Shown here piece after piece: positions 57,799-64,000 of a stretch of DNA of 64,000 bases. Origin of the DNA: Seminavis robusta (lineage: Eukaryota > Bacillariophyta > Bacillariophyceae > Naviculales > Naviculaceae). The stretch is taken from the NCBI GenBank assembly GCA_903772945.1, contig CAICTM010000045.1, forward strand, positions 90,960 to 154,959, given 5' to 3'. The notes under the pieces were generated by a model. The model had not been told where the DNA came from. It did no database searches and worked only from the letters and a program-made list of their open reading frames with translations. How positions within the stretch are numbered: the first letter of the stretch is position 1; each line of letters opens with the position of its first letter. Both the position numbers and the translations under genes were made by a program.

Positions 57799-58020
57799 CT
57801 AGCCCTCGGGAGGAGGCTATATCTTGTAAGCAAGCAGACTATATTCAGATTGCTAAAGACGATTGTGGTGCGTCCGAATTCCCGTTGCCGTTCAAATACG
57901 ATTACAATGAAGGTTAAATGATCTTTAGCATTGTTGTTCTATTCTAATTGATTCTCGTGATTTATCCTGAAGTCGTATGGCATCGGTTAGCACACAATTA
58001 TAGGATATTTATTTGAAAAA

Positions 58021-58350
58021 ATGAGAGCCGAGATTGCTGATGGGAGTGTTGCAAAAAAGTCCACCATGACGGACGTTGAAGAAATGCGACGACGTTTACA
58101 GGACTACTATCGGATTCCAATTGCGTTAAGGAAGCAGGGTACTACAAAGGCTCCATGCCCTTTCTGTGGGAAGCTGGTGGAATACCCCCTGGGCGACGGA
58201 CATCAGGATGCCCAATGCGACAAAGACGAATTGGATGAGCTGGAGATTGAGATTGGAGAGAGAGTGTTTATCCCTGGGTATGGCGTTACTGTAATTGAAT
58301 ATCCTGAGGACAAGAGGGTGGTTGTCCCAGATAACCTTATCTTCCACTAA
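58021..58350 (+). CDS. Small Rep-associated protein with CxxC motif, family unknown
   Basis: Encodes 109 residues from the ATG at 58021; the ATG at 58066 gives 94 and is where the relic copy is also conserved. An N-terminal amphipathic segment (EMRRRLQDYYRIPIALRKQG) is followed by CPFCGK and then a His and a Cys about 18-22 residues on, a possible zinc site. A beta-rich acidic end follows (GERVFIPGYGVTVIEYPEDK). No known family. It is convergent with Rep, 154 bp apart, and a fragment of it lies next to a Rep fragment at 29.2 kb. This supports it as a true gene of the same element. Confidence 0.75.
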   Translation: MRAEIADGSVAKKSTMTDVEEMRRRLQDYYRIPIALRKQGTTKAPCPFCGKLVEYPLGDGHQDAQCDKDELDELEIEIGERVFIPGYGVTVIEYPEDKRVVVPDNLIFH

Positions 58351-58504
58351 GTTGGGAGGGTTTAGGTCGAGAAGAGGGGGACTTTTGAGATTCTCGGAGT
58401 TTCTTTCTGTCTTCAGGATTTAGGTCATATACACTTTGTTGAGTGAATGTCATTCGGTTGTCTCCTACTTCTCCAGATTTAGAAGGCATTATTTAAGAAA
58501 AAAA

Positions 58505-59593
58505 TTATGAGCTGTTACGTGTTTGACGCCAGGCTTCCACACAGGGATTGGGTGAACTTGGAACTTTCTTGGTGGGACGGGGTTCCATTGGGAAAGATCC
58601 AAAGATATGGTTGGCTTTTTCTACAAGTGTCTGGCTTGGTTCTTTGGGTTGAAACATGTAGGGTGTTCTTGTATTAAACGTGAAGTTCCCTGTTGAATCG
58701 GTGATGTTGTAGATAGCATACCTGTCTTTACTGAGTTTAGTCATGTCCGGTGGTTCATTCATGAATACCACAATGTGAGGTTTCTTCATACGTTTCATAC
58801 GTGATTCGTATTTGGTGCTGAAGAAGAGACCGTTCTTCAACTCCTCTAAGAAATCATACTGGATGAATTCACCTTGCTTGCTTCGGGGACAATCGAATAA
58901 GAATACATTCTTAGAGGTGTCCACAGCGTATGCCATGTCCGCTTTCTTCCCGGGGAGTATGATTTGAGTGTTCTCATGGTGGCTGCAATAATATTGTGCA
59001 AACCAGCTCTTCCCTTGGTTTCCCATTGGGTCGACTACAAAGATTATTTCGCGAGAGTTGGGAGGGAGACTGAGACGCTTATTGAGGTCCTCTTGCCACG
59101 GTCTAAGTGGATGGTCTTCTACTGGGTCTGTCGAAGTATTGCAGTCCTCTATGAATTCATGGAAGAAACGAGGGTATCTTGCGGCTACTTCACTAAATTC
59201 ATCTCTGAGCAGCTTCTTGTCACGGTTGCCTGCTTTCACCGCTTCTTTAAAGGGGTCTATATCGCTGCGCTTCCCTGGTGTCTGTGTTATACGAGGTGGT
59301 GTCCCGAATTCACACCAGTCACCGTTCTTCTTGCAGTATTCAATGGCTCTCTCTAGTTGTCTGGTAATGCTTAGATGAGCCTGAATACCTAGGGTCTTCA
59401 GGGCTTTCTTCATTGAAGTTCGCTTGGAGAATGAAACGTTGCCTTGAAGATGCGGTGTCCCGGAGGCTCCTACTTCCTTTCCAAATATTACATGGTCTAC
59501 CGTTGAACCACTTGCAGCCTGTTCAATGGATTCTATATCGGCAGGAGTGTAGTTGTTACACGTGAATGCCCAGTGCTTGGCTCCATTAGGCAT
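58505..59593 (-). CDS. rep: CRESS-DNA-type replication initiator (Rep), HUH endonuclease plus SF3 helicase
   Basis: Encodes 362 residues, uninterrupted. Rolling-circle motifs: I FTCNNY (10-15), II HLQG (48-51), and III YCKK with the likely nicking Tyr at 86 and Lys at 89. The helicase part has Walker A DPMGNQGKS (188-196, with Pro where the first Gly usually is), Walker B VFLFDCP (230-236) and motif C VVFMNEP with Asn279. The layout and length match Reps of eukaryotic circular ssDNA viruses and related plasmids, which nick and join the origin. The frame is intact and has no introns, unlike the host genes around it. No capsid gene is seen beside it. Closest Rep clade (bacilladnavirus-like, algal plasmid-like or other) needs a tree. 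Confidence 0.9.
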   Translation of the reverse strand: MPNGAKHWAFTCNNYTPADIESIEQAASGSTVDHVIFGKEVGASGTPHLQGNVSFSKRTSMKKALKTLGIQAHLSITRQLERAIEYCKKNGDWCEFGTPPRITQTPGKRSDIDPFKEAVKAGNRDKKLLRDEFSEVAARYPRFFHEFIEDCNTSTDPVEDHPLRPWQEDLNKRLSLPPNSREIIFVVDPMGNQGKSWFAQYYCSHHENTQIILPGKKADMAYAVDTSKNVFLFDCPRSKQGEFIQYDFLEELKNGLFFSTKYESRMKRMKKPHIVVFMNEPPDMTKLSKDRYAIYNITDSTGNFTFNTRTPYMFQPKEPSQTLVEKANHIFGSFPMEPRPTKKVPSSPNPCVEAWRQTRNSS

Positions 59594-60390
59594 CTACATA
59601 GAGCAGAATCGGGGGAGGGGGTGGAGTGGTGAGGTGACGGCTCGGAAAAAGAAGGTGACCATAGAAGCGATAGAGGTGATAAGGTGATACGAACAAGATA
59701 GATGGACGGGCACACAACGATGATAACAATGGCGATAGACGACAACGATAACAATGGCGATAGACGACAACGATAAACGGTACACAACGATGATAACAGC
59801 AACAACGATGAACGACGGACGATAGGCACACAACGATGATAACAGCAACAACGATGATAACAACGATCAATACCGCGATCAACTACGACGATAGACTACG
59901 GCGATAGACTGGTAAGGTCATTGTCGTCAGAAAAAAACTGAAATGGACCTTACGTTATCGATAGTTTAAAAAAATGAGAGTATGAGGTTGGAGGGGATTT
60001 GGATAGTGTGAAAAAGAGGCCGGAGGTTGTTTGAGTCGTGGCCTCTTTTCACGCGATCAAAATCCTATAGTAAAACAGTACAAAAGAGAAAAAAAGAGGC
60101 CGGAGGCCAGAGGTGGGGTAATTCCGTCTCCTTGAGACGGCGCTCCTTTTGGTTACCCCCTCAGTTGCACTCTGAATCGATTTGCCGGCGTTTACTGTGT
60201 AAAATAGAGTACCCGCACTTCAGTTGCAGAATCAACGGTCATGTGTATCCGTAAGTACCAAACCTGTACTTAACGTGATTTAACATTTAGATCGATTCGT
60301 GGATAAAAAGAACCGTTGAAGGTTCTAAGGTTAAGGTTAAACCAACTCATCGCGTGCGCACGTACCGGTACTGGTACCCCACCCAAATCC
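59594..60390. other. Region upstream of Rep
   Basis: No gene. It starts with a tandem GATAAC/ACGAT-rich tract (59660-59930). The word AAAAAGAGGCCGGAGG occurs twice (about 60011 and 60091). GGTTAAGGTTAA lies at about 60330. I found no TATTAC-type nonanucleotide. Confidence 0.5.
59700..59900. repeat. Iterated ACACAACGATGATAACA tract upstream of Rep
   Basis: ACACAACGATGATAACA occurs three times (59712-59728, 59782-59798, 59828-59844). GGCGATAGACGACAACGATAA occurs twice or more around 59731-59776, with CGATAGAC variants to 59908. It lies directly 5' of Rep, where CRESS elements often carry Rep-binding iterons. That role is inference; a simple satellite is the alternative. Confidence 0.6.
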
Positions 60391-60850
60391 ATTGTTGAAG
60401 GTGCAGCACTGACTTCTCTCCCTCATTGAATTCGTATGGTAAACAGGAAAGAAATCCAAGCTTGGCCCACAAGAGTGAGTACAGCCGTATGCGTTGGAGG
60501 AGTTCTTTATCCATCGGCCGATCAATCGAACGACACGAGGTAAGCCTATTATCAAGAGTGTTAATTGAAGGTACAGCACTGACTTCTCTCCCTCATTGGA
60601 TTTCTATGGTATTCAGGAGAGAATTCCAAGCTCGGCCGTCAACAGGTGAGTTGTTTTCATTATTCGAGTGCAAGTCGAGTCAGTCGCACCTCTACCGGTA
60701 CCGGTACCATAATATTATCCAAGCCTCAGTCAAGCCGGCTGTCTCCGGTGTAGATTCGAAAGCCATCCTTCATTGAATCCTATGGACCATGGGATGGCAG
60801 TCAGTTCTCGGCCCATGACGGCCAAGTTGGTGCAATTTGAAAAGCAAGGG
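60391..60850 (+). repeat. ~170-bp exon-like tandem repeat
   Basis: Copies at about 60391-60480 and 60563-60655 share GAAGGT(G/A)CAGCACTGACTTC and TCTCCCTCATTG, then TATGGTA..CAG, a ~25 base core ending in GGCC, and a GTGAGT. A third, more diverged copy starts near 60762. Each unit looks like a small exon between an acceptor and a donor. Confidence 0.6.
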
Positions 60851-61055
60851 TAAGTCTCCGGTCTTCTTCAGTTCAGCACAGAAAACAAAACTCATATCTA
60901 TTTGTTGTTTTCTCTGCTGAACTGCTGACGGCCGAGGAAATCCCATTGTCGCGTCCTTTTAGAACGATCGATTGCTCTGGATAACAAGAAGAAGCTGCTG
61001 TTGATCGGTCGCTACGGAGGAGGAGGCTCTGTTAACTCCAGCCCTATCAGAGTGT

Positions 61056-61935
61056 ATACTGTTGCCACTGTCGCCGATGTAACTGCACGGTAGCGGGCTA
61101 CAATGGCTGGATTAACTATATTCGGTTTTGTGCATGTATTCGTGATAAGGATCCAATGCGAGGTAACCGAGTGCAGCGAGCAAAGCCGAACCTGAGTGTG
61201 TTCGGTACTGTTGCCACTGTCACCGATTGATGTAACTCTACGGTAACTGGCTACAATGGCTGGATTGGCAATATTCGGTTGTGCATGCATTCGTCATAAG
61301 GATCCAATGTGAGGTACCGGTAACCCTAGCGAGCAAAGCCGAAATTTTGGTACTGTTGCCATTGTCGTCGATGTAGCTATACCGCATCCAGCTACAATGG
61401 CTGGATTCATAATGTTCGGTTGTGCATGTATTCTGCATAAGGAACCAATGCAAGATACCGGCAACTGAGTGTAGCCAGCAAAGCGGAACCTGAGTGTGTT
61501 CCGTGCTGTTGCCACTGTCGTCGATGTAACTGTACGGTAGCGGGCTACAATGGCTGGATTAACTATATTCGGTTTTGTGCATGTATTCGTCATAAGGATC
61601 CAATGCGAGGTAACCGAGTGCAGCGAGCAAAGCCGAACCTGAGTGTGTTCGGTACTGTTGCCACTGTCACTGATCGATGAACTCTACGGTAGCTAGCTAC
61701 GGTGGCTGGATTGACAATGTTCGGTTGTGCATGTATTCGTCATAAGGATCAAATGCAAGGTACCGGTAACGGAGTGTAGCCAGTAAAGCGGAACCTGAGT
61801 GTGTTCGGTACTGTTGCCACTGTCACGGATCGATGTAACTCTCTGCCTACGGTACCGTAGCTGGCTACAATGGCTGGATTGCATGTATTCCTCATAATAA
61901 TATGGATCCAAGTACCAGGTAGCGAGCAAACTGAG
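61056..61935 (+). repeat. ~150-bp satellite with higher-order structure
   Basis: Six copies of a unit that includes GTTGCCACTGTC, GGCTACAATGGCTGGATT, TTCGGTTGTGCATG(T/C)ATTC and CATAAGGATCCAATG. The GGCTACAATGG word recurs at 61098, 61251, 61392, 61545, 61697 (changed) and 61865, spacing 141-168 bp. Units 1-2 resemble units 4-5 more than their own neighbours, giving a ~447-bp higher-order period. Confidence 0.8.
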
Positions 61936-62079
61936 GAAACAGGAGACGAACGCTGAAAAAAAGCCGAATAATGATCCTGTGGATTGACCACCTCTGCAAG
62001 GTCCCGCAAGTACGTAATATGCTGAATCCCGGTCATCACTAGTCCCGTGATGAATAATCCTAGCCCTCGTGATGCATGA

Positions 62080-62250
62080 TGAATTCATCACTTTAATCAC
62101 GATTCATCACGATTCATCAACAGTCATCAGAGATTCATCACTCATCGCCGATTCATCACTTGTTCATCACATTCATCACCCTTGTGATGAATTCATCACC
62201 CATTCATCACATTCATCACCATTCATCACCATTTTCATCACCACTTTCAA
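62080..62250 (+). repeat. ATTCATCAC microsatellite-like tract
   Basis: ATTCATCAC or close variants repeat more than ten times with irregular spacers, including GTGATGAATTCATCAC palindromes at 62072 and 62182. It ends about 65 bp before the start of the next gene, so it lies in that gene's promoter region. Confidence 0.75.
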
Positions 62251-62316
62251 CACGACTTTCAACACTGCCAACACTCTCTGTAAGCAAGCAACAAGCTCTC
62301 AACAGACAACAGAAGG

Positions 62317-63081
62317 ATGCCAGGCAATCAACCCGAGGCGACATGGAGGAATAGCGACACGAAGGAGATGCTACGAGAGGCTATCCTTCGCGGCGATTTG
62401 CACGAGGAATCAGATTTGCATCAGCTTTACACAAGCAATGCTCTGTACTACAAATGGCCTTGGGCTCAATTCAAACGAAATACAAGCAGCCTGATTACTT
62501 CGATTAAGAGTGGCAAGCAAGGCATCAAGTGGAAAGGTAGCAAAGGGCGTGCTTTGCTCAAAGAACAAATCATTGCCGGAATTGTGCATGAGATGTCCGA
62601 CCCAGAACAAGTCCATGCTGGCCGAGATGAATTCAAAATATTCCCAATCAACAGTTTCAAAACAAACATGGGAAACCTGTTGGATCAAATTATCACTCAG
62701 TTTGAACGTTTGGAGGTTGATACAGAAGCTTATGGCCATGATATGGCCATCATTTTGGAGAGGAGGAAGAACAATCCACTCGAGAAGAGACCATGGCATA
62801 GATCCCCTTGTCCATCTTTGTTGGAGAAAGACGTGAAGGATGGGAAGCATTTGGAAATTGATCCAGAGACCGGAAAGAAAGTGAAGCCTGTTGTGTTGTA
62901 TCAATCAAGGCTTGAGTACAGAGAGTTTTCTCAAAAGGTTTTTCGTAACCATCTTTATCAAGAAGTCGATAAGAGGGCAAAGCAACAGCTTCGCATGGAC
63001 AAGAAAAAGACAAGAGTGCCTATGGCTGATCGCTATCAGGTTAGTGGAGATAAACGGCATCTTCTCGACAGAGTTGACTAA
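62317..63081 (+). CDS. Hypothetical protein with a duplicated ~54-residue module
   Basis: Encodes 254 residues. Two tandem copies of one module are visible, about residues 10-63 and 72-125. Both read W-x2-S, then L-(R/K)-E-x-I, G-x2-HE-x-SD, a Pro near the end, then FK-x-N and a final I. The rest is basic (RRKNNPLEKRPWHRS, VDKRAKQQLRMDKKKTR). Basic charge and helical repeats hint at nucleic acid binding. No known family. It converges on the gene at 63182, with 100 bp between stops. Confidence 0.65.
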   Translation: MPGNQPEATWRNSDTKEMLREAILRGDLHEESDLHQLYTSNALYYKWPWAQFKRNTSSLITSIKSGKQGIKWKGSKGRALLKEQIIAGIVHEMSDPEQVHAGRDEFKIFPINSFKTNMGNLLDQIITQFERLEVDTEAYGHDMAIILERRKNNPLEKRPWHRSPCPSLLEKDVKDGKHLEIDPETGKKVKPVVLYQSRLEYREFSQKVFRNHLYQEVDKRAKQQLRMDKKKTRVPMADRYQVSGDKRHLLDRVD

Positions 63082-63181
63082 GCACACAATCAGCTCTTTA
63101 CTTGGTTTAATAAGCTTTGATTAGAAACTACTTTATTAAACCATTCCAAACATACATTTGTCTTAGGGGATTGACTCTGAC

Positions 63182-64000
63182 CTAGTTGTAAATGCCACAG
63201 TCGATTGCATTGACGCTCACCTGGTAATCGTGCTTCATTTCGGCTTCAAACTTACTAATCTTGTTGAATGTAGCTCCATCAGAGCCATCACTCACGGCTG
63301 CTGGGACTTCCATATCATCCTCTTTTGCCTGTTGGTGCATCACAGCTTCCATTCGCGCTGCAAGCTCTGCCTTCTTGCGGCGCTTCTCAATACCAGCAGC
63401 TCTCTTCAAAGAAGACATCTTCTTTCTAGACTCGACGCGAGCATTATGCTGCACTTCAACACTTGGCTTGAAACCTTCTTTTCGGTTCAGTTCAATCTCT
63501 TTCTGTGCACTCGTTGGATTGACTGCAAACAAAGGTGAACCAGTGTCTGTGACAGTTGTCACTTGAAGAAAAGGCTTCTGGGTGCTAGGTGGTGTTCCAA
63601 GAGGAGTTACCATCTGCTGATAGCCAGGAGGGCTGTACGTGCCAAAACTTGACTTTGGTGTCTCCAACTCTCTTGAATCAAAGAATGCATCAGTTCGCAG
63701 TTTGCCCTGTGGCAAGGAAGAGAGGCACACCGCCACCACTCTTGGCAGCAGCAGCAGCGGCACCACACCACGACTCTTGACAGCAGCAGCACCACTCTTG
63801 GCAGCAGCACCACCATTGACAGGGACAGTGTAAGGCTTCGACTGAAGATCTGGGAAGCGTTGCTTGAATTGCGACCATGCATCTGCGTGAGTGATGGTCT
63901 TGCTTGATTGCTGAAGACACTGCTGTTGAAACAGCACTTGTTTGGGATCTGCCTTGTTCTGAGCTGGTTTCCTTTTTGGTTGAGCAACAGGTCTGGTCGG
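63182..64000 (-). CDS. Hypothetical basic protein, 5' end outside the window
   Basis: The minus frame is open from the window edge to a stop at 63182, about 270 residues so far. An in-frame ATG is not needed for the start, since the frame runs off the edge. It contains a Pro/Gln-rich part, a low-complexity Ala/Lys/Ser segment, and a basic helical part (ESRKKMSSLKRAAGIEKRRK) followed by an acidic stretch. No domain is recognised. It lies convergent with 62317-63081; the pair may belong to one element, which is inference. Confidence 0.55.
   Translation of the reverse strand, partial: PTRPVAQPKRKPAQNKADPKQVLFQQQCLQQSSKTITHADAWSQFKQRFPDLQSKPYTVPVNGGAAAKSGAAAVKSRGVVPLLLLPRVVAVCLSSLPQGKLRTDAFFDSRELETPKSSFGTYSPPGYQQMVTPLGTPPSTQKPFLQVTTVTDTGSPLFAVNPTSAQKEIELNRKEGFKPSVEVQHNARVESRKKMSSLKRAAGIEKRRKKAELAARMEAVMHQQAKEDDMEVPAAVSDGSDGATFNKISKFEAEMKHDYQVSVNAIDCGIYN

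Noticed and set aside
58964-59378. Plus-strand frames of 106-130 residues
   Set aside because: They lie opposite the Rep gene and have no family motif.
59586-59882. Three overlapping Val/Ile/Ser-rich frames upstream of Rep
   Set aside because: Low-complexity translations of the GATAAC/ACGAT repeat in three frames.
61012-62100. Several minus-strand frames with repeated MTNTCTKPNIVNPAIVA-like peptides
   Set aside because: They are translations of the ~150-bp satellite; frame openness follows the repeat.
62080-62250. CRISPR-like array
   Set aside because: The nonamer is too short and the spacers irregular; the context is eukaryotic and no cas-like genes are present.

Overview
This window looks like nuclear DNA from a pennate-type diatom or a close stramenopile. 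The genes are well spaced and many are split by short GT-AG introns of about 40 to 170 bp. Two proteins begin with a signal peptide followed by Phe at +1, the layout used for diatom plastid import. Families seen here (LRR membrane proteins, a CSC1-like channel, a vacuolar sorting receptor relative, UCH, DRG) are eukaryotic. The species is not identified from the sequence; the abundance of large LRR membrane proteins would suit a benthic pennate diatom, which is inference.

Layout: 0.3-6 kb holds a vacuolar sorting receptor-like protein and three jacalin-like lectin loci. 6.9-17.6 kb holds a secreted or plastid protein, a DUF2306 membrane protein between two ~210 bp direct repeats, a 3-exon ubiquitin C-terminal hydrolase, a MYND-finger protein, a secreted unknown, an LYR protein and a 4-exon protein kinase. 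17.6-23.8 kb is gene-poor, with degenerate repeats, a broken membrane-protein relic, tRNA-like pseudogenes and strong hairpins. 23.8-49.4 kb holds an unknown protein, two inverted copies of an LRR membrane gene (the first truncated and frameshifted), an EF-hand/adenylate-kinase fusion, a viral-like relic, a glycosyltransferase, a 7-exon DRG2 GTPase, an MFS transporter, an 8-exon CSC1/TMEM63-like channel with a frame break, a 5-exon LRR membrane gene and a plastid-type protein. 49.4-55.3 kb is mostly non-coding around one LRR-like gene.

The most unusual part is 55.3-64 kb. It contains a Crinkler-type P-loop NTPase/REase gene, a small Cys-containing protein, and a convergent CRESS-DNA-type replication initiator (HUH endonuclease plus SF3 helicase). 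Satellite-like repeats follow, then two convergent genes of unknown function. Fragments of the same small protein and of the same Rep lie tail to tail at 29.2-29.36 kb, joined base to base by an internal deletion. The two genes therefore appear to travel as one module: an endogenised CRESS virus or a Rep-encoding mobile element that has inserted at least twice in this genome.

Coordinates of spliced genes were read by eye from splice motifs, reading frame and family motifs. No alignment or database search was run.
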